Below, in pieces: positions 9,843-20,563 of a stretch of 64,000 nucleotides of DNA (position 1 is its first letter; each line of letters starts with the position of its first letter). The notes beneath the pieces are model-generated. The model worked only from the letters and a program-made list of their open reading frames with translations. It had not been told where the DNA came from and ran no database searches. A program made the position numbers and the translations under genes. Source of the stretch: Rhizobium sp. BT03 (GTDB taxonomy: Bacteria; Pseudomonadota; Alphaproteobacteria; Rhizobiales; Rhizobiaceae); NCBI RefSeq assembly GCF_030053155.1, contig NZ_CP125640.1, positions 248,001-312,000 of the forward strand, written 5' to 3'.

Positions 9843-10682
9843 CTACAGGATAGAGAGAATGTGTTCCCACGCTAGTCGCCCCAATTCGGCGTCGGCGTCA
9901 TCATTTCCACCGTGAGCATGCAGCGATGACCGCGGCGTCGTTTCGCCCGGCAGCAGGATGCGGTGGCCCGCGTCCTCTCTCAAGAAAAGCTGCGTGGGCA
10001 AGGCTGCAGCCGCACGTCGGCGAACGATCGACGCCGCGAATCTGTCCGATGGCCAAAGCGCGTCGTCGGATCCTGCTATGAGCAGAATGTCGGCGCGTGT
10101 TCTCTCCAAAGGAATCGAGGCTGCTTCGACCTCCGACTCGTGCACATCAAGGCATCGTTCGAACAGGCTCCTGTAGGCAACAAGCCCATTTCTGTACTCC
10201 CGCACCCATGCAGGATCCGTGGGTACGAAGGGAAGCGGCGCGCCTTGCAACGTCCACGACGAGCGTTCCGGCCAACTGATCCCGTCAAGACCCGGACCGA
10301 TATTTCCCCATACGACTGAAGAAGGGCTCATCGCGACAACGGCGCTAACGCGCGGGTCGTAAACCGCTGTGAGCAGAGCAGCTTCGGCGCCTTTCGATGT
10401 TCCCACGAGGACAATACGGTTGCAGCCGAGCTCCACTATATAGTCTACGGCACTAAAAAAAGTTTCCAGCGGCACTTCGCAGATGCCCGGCACCTGGCCT
10501 TCGCTGCCGAACCAGCGAAGCGCGATGGCCGTTGCCCCTTGGCTTGCAAACAACTTGGCGCGATCCGAATCCACTCGGCCGCTGGAGCCGGCGAGCACTA
10601 AGACGCCAGTGCCAATATCCCGTTCGGGGCGAAAGATCTCGCCCTGCAGTCCCGGAGGGAAAAGGTCATGTCCTGTATCCAA
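9843..10682 (-). CDS. Alpha/beta hydrolase of the BAAT acyl-CoA thioester hydrolase type
   Basis: A 279-aa alpha/beta hydrolase. The nucleophile elbow is GTSKGAEA (G-x-S-x-G), the acid is likely in LIAGSDDALWPSDRFA and the histidine in EDAGHRILLPGE, the layout of the BAAT/acyl-CoA thioester hydrolase C-terminal domain. No ATG is available: a TTG at 10682 is preceded by a perfect GGAGGA (10690-10695) with 7-nt spacing, which decides the start over the upstream TTG at 10697. It begins 24 nt after the stop of the exporter gene, so cotranscription is likely. Substrate unknown. Confidence 0.75.
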   Translation of the reverse strand: MDTGHDLFPPGLQGEIFRPERDIGTGVLVLAGSSGRVDSDRAKLFASQGATAIALRWFGSEGQVPGICEVPLETFFSAVDYIVELGCNRIVLVGTSKGAEAALLTAVYDPRVSAVVAMSPSSVVWGNIGPGLDGISWPERSSWTLQGAPLPFVPTDPAWVREYRNGLVAYRSLFERCLDVHESEVEAASIPLERTRADILLIAGSDDALWPSDRFAASIVRRRAAAALPTQLFLREDAGHRILLPGETTPRSSLHAHGGNDDADAELGRLAWEHILSIL

Positions 10683-10706
10683 AACCCGGTCCTCCAAGGG
10701 CTTGCT

Positions 10707-11987
10707 TCAGAAGTGGGCCGCACCCGGATCCAGCTGCGGGCTGTCGCCCGGGTGGGTGAAGAGCTTGCCGTTTTCAGCCCAGAGGGTGGCGGCGATCGTT
10801 ACCGCGCCGAAGAGCGCGAAGCCGCCGAAGAGGGGCTGGACCGTGCCGTTGAACATTTGGCCGACCAAGCCGCCGAGAATCGCTCCGAATGTGGTCGAGA
10901 CGAAGCCGGTGACGGCGGTGGCGGTGCCGGCGAGATTGCCCATCGGCTCGAGGCTGATGGCGGTGAAATTGGTGGCGATGACGGCAAACATCATCAGCAC
11001 GATGGTGAAGATGCCGTAGGCGGTGGCGAAATCCGGCTTAGCGGCCAGCGAAATGAAGAAACCGGCAGCTGACAGCGCCGTGAAGATCAGCAAAGCGGCA
11101 TGCGATATGCGGCGCATTCCGAATTTACGCACGAAGAAGCCGTTGGCGAAATTGGCGACAGCGATGCCGCCGGCGGTCGCCGCAAAGGCGATCGGCAGCC
11201 AGTCGCCGAGGCCATAGACCTCGCCGAAGACCTGCTGCACCGAGATGACATAGGCGCTGATGACGCCGGTGAACATGGTGAGGCCGACCATGTAGCCGCA
11301 GGTGATGCGGTTGGTGAGCACGGTCTTGAATCCGTCGACGACGGAACCGACCGACAGCGGCAGCCGCTCTTCCGGCGGCAGCGATTCCTTCAGGCGCAGA
11401 AATGCCCAGACGAACAGGATGGTGGCGGTGATGCCGAGCAGGATGAAGATCCAGTGCCAGTTGGCGTACATGATGATCAGCTGGCCGACGGAGGGGGCGA
11501 CGATCGGCACGATCATGAAGACGATCATGACATAGGACATGACGCGGGCCATTTCGCGGCCGCCGAAGCAGTCGCGCACGATGGCCATGGTGGTGATGCG
11601 CACCGCCGCACCGCCCACGCCCTGGATGAAGCGCATGACGAGCAGCATTTCGAAGCTGCCGGTTGCCGCGGCGGCAAACATTGCGAAGAGGTAGCAGACG
11701 AGGCCGCCGAGCAGGATGTTGCGGCGGCCGAACGTATCCGAAAGGCTGCCGAAGAATATCTGTGAGACACCGAAGCCTAAGAAGAAGACACCGATGATGA
11801 GCTGCGCATCGTTGGTATTGGTGACGCCGAGGGAATGGCCGATATTGGGCAATGCCGGCAGCATGCTGTCGATGGCCATGGCGATGCTGGCGGTCATGAT
11901 GGCAATGGTGACGACGAATTCGCCGAAACCCATGCCGATGCGGCGGGAGCCCTGGTTTTCCTGATGCGGTTTATGCGGCGGCGTCAT
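10707..11987 (-). CDS. MFS drug exporter, Bcr/CflA type (copy 1)
   Basis: A 426-aa, 12-TM major facilitator. Early motifs typical of 12-TM DHA1 drug/proton antiporters are visible: DSMLPALPNIGHSLG, GFGVSQIFFGSLSDTFGRR (motif A, loop 2-3) and RFIQGVGGAAVR (motif B). Bcr/CflA proteins export chloramphenicol, bicyclomycin and similar compounds across the inner membrane. A paralogue lies 52 bp upstream on the same strand. The actual substrate cannot be read from sequence. Confidence 0.88.
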   Translation of the reverse strand: MTPPHKPHQENQGSRRIGMGFGEFVVTIAIMTASIAMAIDSMLPALPNIGHSLGVTNTNDAQLIIGVFFLGFGVSQIFFGSLSDTFGRRNILLGGLVCYLFAMFAAAATGSFEMLLVMRFIQGVGGAAVRITTMAIVRDCFGGREMARVMSYVMIVFMIVPIVAPSVGQLIIMYANWHWIFILLGITATILFVWAFLRLKESLPPEERLPLSVGSVVDGFKTVLTNRITCGYMVGLTMFTGVISAYVISVQQVFGEVYGLGDWLPIAFAATAGGIAVANFANGFFVRKFGMRRISHAALLIFTALSAAGFFISLAAKPDFATAYGIFTIVLMMFAVIATNFTAISLEPMGNLAGTATAVTGFVSTTFGAILGGLVGQMFNGTVQPLFGGFALFGAVTIAATLWAENGKLFTHPGDSPQLDPGAAHF

Positions 11988-12039
11988 GTGGTGAAATCCC
12001 GGATGCGAAGGAGGTGGCCATTCAGAGGAGGTGGGCCGT

Positions 12040-13287
12040 TCAGACGGCCGGGTTATGCTGTTGGAAGAGGCGGCCCTTCTCGGCGATCAGCACGAAGACG
12101 AGCCCGATGATCGACACGATGAAATAGCCGGCGACCATCGGCAGCGCGGTGCCGTCGAAGGCCTGGCCAATGCCGGCGCCGATGAGGGCACCGCCGACCG
12201 TGCTCATGAAGCCGAGGACGGAGGAGGCGGTGCCGGCGACGTGGCCGAGCGGCTCCATGGCGAGCGAATTGAAATTCGAGCCGATCCAGCCGAACTGGAA
12301 CATGGCCAGGCCGAAGAAGGAGATGAACAGAGCAAAGGGCATCGGCTCGGAGCTCGCCATCTGGACGATCAGCCAAATGGTGTTGATGGTGATGAAGCCG
12401 ATCAGCGAGCCGTGCGACAGGCGGCGCATGCCGAGCTTGCCGACGAAACGCGAGTTGAAGAAGGACGACAGCGACATGAAGATCGCCACGCCGGCGAAGG
12501 CGAAGGGGAAATAGACGCCGAGATCGTAGATGCCGACATAGACCTGCTGAGCGGAATTGATGAAGCCGAACAGCGCGCCGAAAATGAAGGTGCTGGCGAT
12601 GGTGTAGCAAAGCGCGATGCGATTGGTCAGCACCAGCTTGAAGGCGCCGAAGATCGAGCGGGTGGTGAAGGGGCGGACATTGGCGGGATGCAGGGTTTCC
12701 GGCAGGCGGAGATAGGCCCAGACTGCAATTGCCGTCGCCATGGCGGCGATGAAGAGGAAGATCAGGTGCCAGTTGCCGAAGAACATGACGATCTGGCCGG
12801 TGCCGGGTGCAATCACCGGCACGATCATGAAGACCATCATGATCAGCGACATGACTTCGGCCATCTGCCGGCCGCCATAGATATCGCGGACAATGGAGAC
12901 GGTGATGACGCGGGTCGCTGCCGAACCGACGCCCTGGACGAAGCGCAGGGCGAGCAAGCCTGCGAAGGAGGGGACGAAGACGATACTGATGGCGGAGAGA
13001 ATGTAGATGACGAGACCGATCAGCAGCGGCGTGCGGCGGCCGAAACGGTCAGACAGCGGCCCGTAGAACAATTGGGCGCAGCCGAAGCCGAGCAGATAGG
13101 TTGAGACAACGAACTGGCGATGATTTTCACTCTCGACGCCGAGGCTCGCGCCGATCTGCTGCAGGGCCGGCAGCATGATATCGATCGCCAGGGAGTTGAC
13201 GGCCATCAGGAAGGCGGCGAGCGCGATAAACTCTCGCTTGCCCATGGGCAGGCGGCCCGCGGACACGGCTTGTGATGAATCTGTCAC
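12040..13287 (-). CDS. MFS drug exporter, Bcr/CflA type (copy 2)
   Basis: A 415-aa 12-TM transporter with the same motifs as its neighbour: DIMLPALQQIGASLG, GFGCAQLFYGPLSDRFGRR and RFVQGVGSAATR. The start is a GTG at 13287. The two copies probably arose by tandem duplication and have diverged. Together with the downstream hydrolase and acetyltransferase they could form a unit for modifying and exporting a small molecule; this is inference from spacing only. Confidence 0.88.
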   Translation of the reverse strand: MTDSSQAVSAGRLPMGKREFIALAAFLMAVNSLAIDIMLPALQQIGASLGVESENHRQFVVSTYLLGFGCAQLFYGPLSDRFGRRTPLLIGLVIYILSAISIVFVPSFAGLLALRFVQGVGSAATRVITVSIVRDIYGGRQMAEVMSLIMMVFMIVPVIAPGTGQIVMFFGNWHLIFLFIAAMATAIAVWAYLRLPETLHPANVRPFTTRSIFGAFKLVLTNRIALCYTIASTFIFGALFGFINSAQQVYVGIYDLGVYFPFAFAGVAIFMSLSSFFNSRFVGKLGMRRLSHGSLIGFITINTIWLIVQMASSEPMPFALFISFFGLAMFQFGWIGSNFNSLAMEPLGHVAGTASSVLGFMSTVGGALIGAGIGQAFDGTALPMVAGYFIVSIIGLVFVLIAEKGRLFQQHNPAV

Positions 13288-13311
13288 AATGAAATTCCCA
13301 TAAACAGGTCA

Positions 13312-13334
13312 AGGCGCTGCTAGCCGCAGCGCCT
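13312..13334. terminator. GC-rich hairpin between grxD and the MFS gene
   Basis: AGGCGCTGC (13312-13320) pairs perfectly with GCAGCGCCT (13326-13334) over a 5-nt loop, about 50 nt beyond the grxD stop. There is no clean T-tract on either strand, so it may be a weak terminator or an mRNA 3'-end stabiliser. Confidence 0.5.
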
Positions 13335-13383
13335 CGGACTCAAGATTACAGATTTGGAAACCGGGCGGACGTCCGGTGACCGG

Positions 13384-13719
13384 TCAGGCGGCGCCGCGCA
13401 CGGTGATGCCGTTTTCCTGGAGATGCTGCTGCAACTCACCGGCCTGGAACATTTCCCGGACGATATCGCAGCCGCCGACGAACTCGCCCTTGATGTAGAG
13501 CTGCGGGATCGTCGGCCAGTTGGAATATTCCTTGATCCCTTGGCGGATCTCCGAATCGGCGAGCACGTTGACGCCTTTGTAGTCGACGCCGATGTAATCG
13601 AGAATCTGCACGACCTGCCCGGAGAAACCGCACTGCGGAAACTGCGGCGTGCCCTTCATGAAGAGGACGACGTCGTTGCTCTTGATTTCGTTGTCGATGA
13701 ATTCGTGAATGCCGCTCAT
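13384..13719 (-). CDS. grxD: Monothiol glutaredoxin GrxD
   Basis: A 111-aa CGFS-type glutaredoxin. The active site is QCGFSG with the single cysteine at about C30, and [19 protein letters not shown] carries the glutathione-binding cis-proline and GG turn. These proteins hold and pass [2Fe-2S] clusters, usually with BolA, whose gene lies 2 kb upstream on the same strand. The ATG at 13719 (MSGIHEF) is chosen over a TTG at 13737. In many alphaproteobacteria bolA and grxD are adjacent; here two unrelated genes and a repeat lie between them. Confidence 0.93.
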   Translation of the reverse strand: MSGIHEFIDNEIKSNDVVLFMKGTPQFPQCGFSGQVVQILDYIGVDYKGVNVLADSEIRQGIKEYSNWPTIPQLYIKGEFVGGCDIVREMFQAGELQQHLQENGITVRGAA

Positions 13720-13901
13720 AGGACCTGATCCTTTCAACAGGCGGGTTAAAGGCCCGCCGTTTCAATCGTTGTCTTTAGATAGCATGTGGCGGCAGGAATT
13801 CCACCCGCCCAAACCAAAAAAAGACCAATCTGGTCAGGCCACTCCGGGATTGTTGCCGTCGCGTTACGGTTGACGGGTGAGATAGGCGTTGCGCGCCTGC
13901 C

Positions 13902-14150
13902 TCAGCTGCGACGCTGGCGGCTGCGGCCGGCGGCGGTGCGGCGCTTGCTGACCTGTTTGCGGGCGGGCTTGCGTGTCGCGGTCGTCTTGCGGGCGGTCGA
14001 GGCTGGTTTGCGCGCAGCGGCCGTCGTCGATGCGCTGCGCGTTTTACGCTTCTTGCGCTTCGTCGTGGCGCGGCCGGTGGTTTTCTTCAGGATTTCCTTC
14101 AGCACGCTGTCGACGACGCCCGAGATCAATTCTTTGACAAGATCGGCCAC
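13902..14150 (-). CDS. Small histone-H1-like basic protein
   Basis: An 82-aa protein with a short amphipathic N-terminal part (MADLVKELISGVVDSVLKEI) and a very basic tail rich in Lys, Arg, Ala, Thr and Ser, with repeated Lys/Arg-Lys-Pro and Thr-Ala-Arg elements. The composition resembles bacterial H1-like (AlgP/Hc1-type) nucleoid proteins, suggesting DNA or RNA binding, but no defined domain is recognised. The start is a GTG at 14150 with GGAGG about 6 nt upstream, which supports a real gene. It sits between grxD and the divergent membrane hydrolase. Confidence 0.65.
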   Translation of the reverse strand: MADLVKELISGVVDSVLKEILKKTTGRATTKRKKRKTRSASTTAAARKPASTARKTTATRKPARKQVSKRRTAAGRSRQRRS

Positions 14151-14314
14151 AAAACCCCTCCGTTCGTGGTGGAAACGACATGCCTGCTATTGAATTCCTG
14201 ATGACTTCGGTTAGCAAGGCGGCTTCGAGACGAAAGCTGCTTTTTTGTCGATATTGGAGGCATAGCAGCCGGATCGCAGCAACATGCCGGCCATTCGCCG
14301 GGCCGGAAGGTGGA

Positions 14315-15490
14315 ATGAAACTGATCGAGAAGCGGGTCGTCCTGCATTTTCCCGGCTTCGAGCCGCTCGATGGCGCCGCTCACAGGGCGCGCTACGAACG
14401 TTCTGCCAAGCAGAGCGCTGCTGTCTGGGGCTATTCGGTCGAGGTGGGGGCGCCTGCGGCGGGAAGCGATCCGCGCAGTTTCGAGGTCACGACGGGCGGC
14501 GATGCGGCGCCCGGTGAAACCGGTTCTCGCGGCTGGCAGACGAAGAGCCGGATCCACATGGTCGATCACGATATGTTCGTGCGCCGACTGCGCAGCGGCA
14601 ACACTTTGAGCCAGATCATCGCAGGCTTTCGCAGCTGCGCTCAGATCATGTTCGAAGGCGGCATGCGGGGATATTTCCGCCATGCCTGGCGCTTCGGGCT
14701 GTTCTTTCTCTTTCCGTTCCTGCTGACGGCGCTGGCGATTGCGCTGACGGCGCAAATCGCTGTGCTGCCCTATGGTCTCGGCTTTTCTCCCTGGCACATG
14801 CTCTGGAGCGGGCCGCTCGCGCTCTGCTTCTTCATCTTCGCCTTCCTGCCGTTTTCCGAACGCTTCCACACGCTGCATCTCTTTGCCGATTGGGAAATGG
14901 CGGTGGCGCTCGGCCGGATGGATCGGGCCGATTTCAACGACTGGCTGGAAGACCGGGCGACGGCCGTGCGTGAGGCCCTCACCGAAGAAGCAGACGAGTA
15001 TGTGATCTCCTCGCACAGCATGGGATCGAATGTGGCCGCCCATGTCATTGGCATCTTGCTGGAAAGGGAGCCGGAGATCTTCACGGGCAAACGCGTAGTG
15101 TTTGCCACGCTCGGCAGCGCCATTCTGCAATGCGCGCTGCTGTCATCGGCAAGAGTGCTGCGCGCCCGCGTCGGGCTGATCGCCCGCTGTCCGGAGATTT
15201 CCTGGCTCGACGTGCAGTGCCTGACGGATTCGATCAATTTCTACAAGGTGCCGGTCGTCGCCGTGTCCGGCCATGCCGATGCACCGCCGGCAAAGATGAT
15301 CCTGATCCGTGTCAAGCAGATGCTGACACGCGAGCACTACCGCAAGATCCGCAAGGACCAGCTCCGCGTCCACCGGCAATATGTGCTGGGGCCCGATCTG
15401 CAGGCGGCCTTCGACTTTACGCTGATGACATCGGGGCCGATGCCGGCTTCGGTGTTTGCTTATCCGGAGAAGGGCAGGTTACCGGCTTAA
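14315..15490 (+). CDS. Membrane protein with alpha/beta-hydrolase-like serine motif
   Basis: A 391-aa protein of unknown function. After about 125 soluble residues come two strong hydrophobic segments (FGLFFLFPFLLTALAIALTA and MLWSGPLALCFFIFAFLPF), then a domain with VISSHSMGSNVAAHVIG, a serine-nucleophile elbow (S-x-S-x-G), and HADAPPAK further on. This suggests a membrane-bound lipase/esterase-like enzyme. The ATG at 14315 (MKLIEKRVVLHFPGFEP) is preferred to 14180 because the intervening segment is unstructured. The gene is on the strand opposite to bolA and grxD and splits that pair. Confidence 0.65.
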   Translation: MKLIEKRVVLHFPGFEPLDGAAHRARYERSAKQSAAVWGYSVEVGAPAAGSDPRSFEVTTGGDAAPGETGSRGWQTKSRIHMVDHDMFVRRLRSGNTLSQIIAGFRSCAQIMFEGGMRGYFRHAWRFGLFFLFPFLLTALAIALTAQIAVLPYGLGFSPWHMLWSGPLALCFFIFAFLPFSERFHTLHLFADWEMAVALGRMDRADFNDWLEDRATAVREALTEEADEYVISSHSMGSNVAAHVIGILLEREPEIFTGKRVVFATLGSAILQCALLSSARVLRARVGLIARCPEISWLDVQCLTDSINFYKVPVVAVSGHADAPPAKMILIRVKQMLTREHYRKIRKDQLRVHRQYVLGPDLQAAFDFTLMTSGPMPASVFAYPEKGRLPA

Positions 15491-15620
15491 GGGGTGTGGT
15501 GCTCGGTAACGATGGAAGCATCACGTTTACGCCGGGCTCTTTGATGGGAGTTCCTTTTCGGGACTCGACGCGATTCCAGCTCACCAAGGCCGCTGGATCG
15601 ATGCGCGTTCACAAAACCAC

Positions 15621-15757
15621 CCTCATTCCTGTGCCCGTCACAGGAATCCAGCCACCGCGCGTCGGCGCGGTGAATGACTCACTTGTTTCAAGGAAAAGGT
15701 CTTATGTGCCCAAGGACTTGGGCACGCTGGATTCCTGTGACGAGCACAGGAATGAGG
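15621..15757. repeat. Rhizobial intergenic mosaic element (RIME-like)
   Basis: A 32-bp arm at 15621-15652 is repeated inverted at 15726-15757 with one mismatch. Each arm is itself a palindrome (ATTCCTGTG with CACAGGAAT around a short loop). Between the arms lie CACCGCGC/GCGCGGTG around GTCG (about 15654-15673) and GTGCCCAAG/CTTGGGCAC (about 15706-15725). The build-up of nested palindromes is that of Rhizobium intergenic mosaic elements. The stretch 15491-15785 holds no gene. Confidence 0.8.
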
Positions 15758-15785
15758 AGTGATGGGGGCGCGGCCTACCCTAAAT

Positions 15786-16019
15786 TCAATCCGGCGCCGA
15801 GGTCTGCAGTGCCAGTGCGTGCAACACGCCGCCCATATTGCCCTTCAGTGCCTCGTAGACCATCTGGTGCTGCTGTACGCGGCTCTTGCCGCGGAAGGCT
15901 TCTGCGACGACTTCGGCGGCGTAGTGGTCGCCGTCGCCCGCCAGATCGCGGATCGTCACCTTGGCACCGGGAATCCCAGCCTTGATCATGTCTTCGATAT
16001 CGCCGGGTTTCATGGCCAT
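15786..16019 (-). CDS. bolA: BolA-family Fe-S cluster partner
   Basis: A 77-aa BolA-like protein (MAMKPGDIEDMIKAGIPGAKVTI...). The typical helix-turn segment with the conserved HQMVYEALK histidine is present (SRVQQHQMVYEALKGNMGG). BolA proteins bind [2Fe-2S] clusters together with monothiol glutaredoxins. AAGGAG at 16028-16033, 8 nt before the ATG at 16019, fixes the start. It follows purL by 19 nt and is likely cotranscribed with it. Confidence 0.92.
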   Translation of the reverse strand: MAMKPGDIEDMIKAGIPGAKVTIRDLAGDGDHYAAEVVAEAFRGKSRVQQHQMVYEALKGNMGGVLHALALQTSAPD

Positions 16020-16038
16020 GATCGTTACTCCTTGCGCA

Positions 16039-18309
<2,271 letters not shown>

Positions 18310-18333
18310 TTATGTCGCGGCGATGCGCGACAG

Positions 18334-18422
18334 AAAAAAGCCTGCCGTCTACACAGTGAACTGACTCCCGAAAGTTGGACACCCAACTTTCGGGGGCAGT
18401 TCACAGGGGCAGGGAGGCTTTT
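18334..18422 (-). terminator. Terminator interrupted by a mobile-element-like palindrome
   Basis: Read on the - strand, AAAAGCCT (about 18415-18422) pairs with AGGCTTTTTT (18334-18343), giving a stem with a T-tract just after the PagL-like gene. The loop of this terminator is filled by the palindrome at 18356-18404. The outer stem is imperfect. Confidence 0.6.
18356..18404. repeat. 49-bp palindrome resembling IS3-family ends
   Basis: Arms GTGAACTG...CCCGAAAGTTGG and CCAACTTTCGGG...CAGTTCAC are inverted copies with one extra base, joined by a 3-nt centre. The outer sequence (TGAACTG...CCCGAAAGTTGG) resembles terminal repeats of some IS3-family elements, so this may be a two-end remnant or a MITE. 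No transposase lies nearby. Confidence 0.55.
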
Positions 18423-18442
18423 CTCGTAAAGGCTCTCGCCGC

Positions 18443-19021
18443 TCAGAACTTGTAGCCGATCTGCAGGCCGGCGCGCGTCATGCCGTCGTTCGGGCCGTCG
18501 CAAAGATTGGCATGCGAGGAGTGGGCGATCTGGGCCATCACGTTCCAATGCGAGGTGAAACGATAGCCGGCGCCGGCATATTCGTGGAAGAGAACGCGGC
18601 AGCCGAGTTCCGGGCCATCACCATCGCCCTCGAGATCGCCGGTATGGATGACGCCGCCGAAGCCCGCTTCGGCGAAAAGCTTTTCGTTGAAATCGACCGT
18701 CCAGGTGAAGCCGGTGAAGAATTGGGTGGCCTCGCCTGATGTGCCGATCGAGGTGCCGAGATGGACGCGGGGATGCAGCAACTGCTGTTGCCAGCCGACG
18801 GCAGACTCGTAGCCGAAAGGATCGAAAAGAGCGGTGATCTCGGGAAAGACGCCGTCTTCCCTGGAATGGCCGGATTGCACCGAGGTCGAAAGGCCGAAAC
18901 GCAGTTCATCGAATATCTGCTCGCCGGCATTCGCCGAGCCTGCCGCCAAGGTGCCGGCGATTGCTGCCGACGACGCCGTATTCAAAAAACGCAACGCGAT
19001 CCTTCCGAAGTCGATCCTCAT
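18443..19021 (-). CDS. pagL: PagL-like lipid A 3-O-deacylase, outer membrane
   Basis: A 192-aa exported protein with a signal peptide ending near GSANA-GEQ and alternating beta-strands ending in an aromatic residue (LQIGYKF), as in an 8-stranded outer-membrane barrel. IAHSSHANLC near the C-terminus fits the His-x-Ser catalytic signature of PagL/acyloxyacyl hydrolases, which remove the 3-O acyl chain of lipid A. The expected Glu downstream is not obvious (NDGMTRAG), so activity is uncertain. The ATG at 19021 has AGAGGAC upstream; the longer frame from 19069 adds an unlikely N-terminus. Confidence 0.7.
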   Translation of the reverse strand: MRIDFGRIALRFLNTASSAAIAGTLAAGSANAGEQIFDELRFGLSTSVQSGHSREDGVFPEITALFDPFGYESAVGWQQQLLHPRVHLGTSIGTSGEATQFFTGFTWTVDFNEKLFAEAGFGGVIHTGDLEGDGDGPELGCRVLFHEYAGAGYRFTSHWNVMAQIAHSSHANLCDGPNDGMTRAGLQIGYKF

Positions 19022-19143
19022 TTGCTGTCCTCTGATTCGCGTCGGGCGAGAATAACAAAGACGTAGCATGGAGGTTGAGTCGGTGAAGCGTCCCGAATTG
19101 GCTCTGACGTTTTTTCTAAATTATGACGTGTATTTGCAACACC

Positions 19144-20562
19144 TCATATTTCGCCGTCATAGGCGGAACCGCCGTTTTCGAGCAGCCGGCGCAGGATCAT
19201 CAGGCCGGAGACCAGTTCCTGTTCCGACTTCGGCGAGGAGAAGCCGATGCGAACGCGGTGATAGATTTTCTCGCCGCGCGCCGCCTTGAACTCGTCCTCG
19301 TCATCGACCAGCACGCCATCGCGGTAAGCGGCGTTCTTGAACGTGCCGGACATCCACGGCTCCGGCAGTTTCAGCCAGAGGAAAGGCGCGTGGGGGTGCG
19401 ATTGGAAATCGAAGCCTTGCAACTGCTCGCGGGCGAGCCGGACGCGCCGGGAGAGTTCTTCGACGCTCTGCTTGCGGATCGCGTGCGCCGTGCCGCTTTC
19501 GACGAGACGAGCACAGGTTTCCGCCAGGATGAAGGGCAGGCCACCGGTGATCATCCTGTGCGTCACCCTGATGCGCTGGGCGAAATGCGGCGGGCAGGCG
19601 ACCCAGCCGCCGCGCACGCCGGCGGCGACGGATTTCGACAGGCCGCTGACGAGGAAGGTGCGATCGGGCGCAAGCGAGGCGATGAGCGGCGTGTCATCGT
19701 CGGCCATGCCGCCGTAGAGATCGTCCTCGATCAGCCAGACGCCATGTTTCCTGGCGATTGCAGCAATTGCCGCACGCCGTTCATAGGGCATGATCGTCAC
19801 GGTGGGATTGTGGATGGTCGGCATGAGGAAGGCGAGCTTCGGATGCTGCTGCTGGCAGAGCCGCTCGAAATCCTCAGGGATCACGCCGTGTTCATCGGAA
19901 TCGACCGTCAGCGTGCGACGGCCGAGAAGGCGGGCGCTGCGGCTGACCTGGGTGTAGGTGAGGTCCTCGAAGACGATCTTGTCGCCCGGCGCCGAGACGG
20001 CGGCGATGACGGCAACCGCCGCCGCATGGGCGCCGAGCGTCGGCACGATGTTTTCGGCTTCCGGCGTCCAGCCGCTGCGGGCAAGCCAGCGGCGGCCGGC
20101 CTCGAACCAGTTGCCCGGAAAACTCCTGGAATAGGAGGAGATTTCGGCAAGATGCTGCTCGCCGATCTCGGAAAGGATGCCCGCTATGATCTTGCCCTGG
20201 CCAAGATCGGGAGCGGCGGTGGTGTCGAAACGGATCTTGTCTGCCGGCGCATCGCGGAGGCGGGTGCTGCCGAGCGAAACCGTCAACGGGTCGGCCTGTT
20301 CGCCGGGCGGGGTCTCCGAGCGGTTCAGCACATAGGTGCCGCGCCCGACTTCGCCGGCGACCAGGCCACGCTCATGCACCAGCGCATAGGCGCGGCCGAT
20401 CGTGCCGATTGTCACCCCGATATCATAGGCGAGATTGCGTTGCGGCGGCAATTTGCTGCCGGCGGGCAGGGCGCCGCTCGATATGGCGGATTCGATGCTG
20501 TCGGCAAGCCGGAGATAGACCGGCCCGGAGCCGCGGGAAAGATCAGGAAGCCAATTTGTCAT
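19144..20562 (-). CDS. MocR-type GntR regulator fused to an aminotransferase-like domain
   Basis: A 472-aa MocR/PdxR-type protein. The N-terminal winged helix (about 15-80: YLRLADSIESAISSGALPAGSKLPPQRNLA) is followed by a fold-type I aminotransferase-like domain with the PLP lysine in LVSGLSKSVAAG. Such regulators bind PLP or amino compounds and usually control a divergent or adjacent gene. The target here would be the DUF1127 gene, transcribed away from a shared 81-bp region with a palindromic site. Confidence 0.9.
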   Translation of the reverse strand: MTNWLPDLSRGSGPVYLRLADSIESAISSGALPAGSKLPPQRNLAYDIGVTIGTIGRAYALVHERGLVAGEVGRGTYVLNRSETPPGEQADPLTVSLGSTRLRDAPADKIRFDTTAAPDLGQGKIIAGILSEIGEQHLAEISSYSRSFPGNWFEAGRRWLARSGWTPEAENIVPTLGAHAAAVAVIAAVSAPGDKIVFEDLTYTQVSRSARLLGRRTLTVDSDEHGVIPEDFERLCQQQHPKLAFLMPTIHNPTVTIMPYERRAAIAAIARKHGVWLIEDDLYGGMADDDTPLIASLAPDRTFLVSGLSKSVAAGVRGGWVACPPHFAQRIRVTHRMITGGLPFILAETCARLVESGTAHAIRKQSVEELSRRVRLAREQLQGFDFQSHPHAPFLWLKLPEPWMSGTFKNAAYRDGVLVDDEDEFKAARGEKIYHRVRIGFSSPKSEQELVSGLMILRRLLENGGSAYDGEI

Positions 20563-20563
20563 G

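Noticed and set aside
12031..13104. 357-codon frame opposite the second MFS exporter
   Set aside because: Composition is a low-complexity Asp/Glu/His/Gly-rich shadow of membrane-protein codons.
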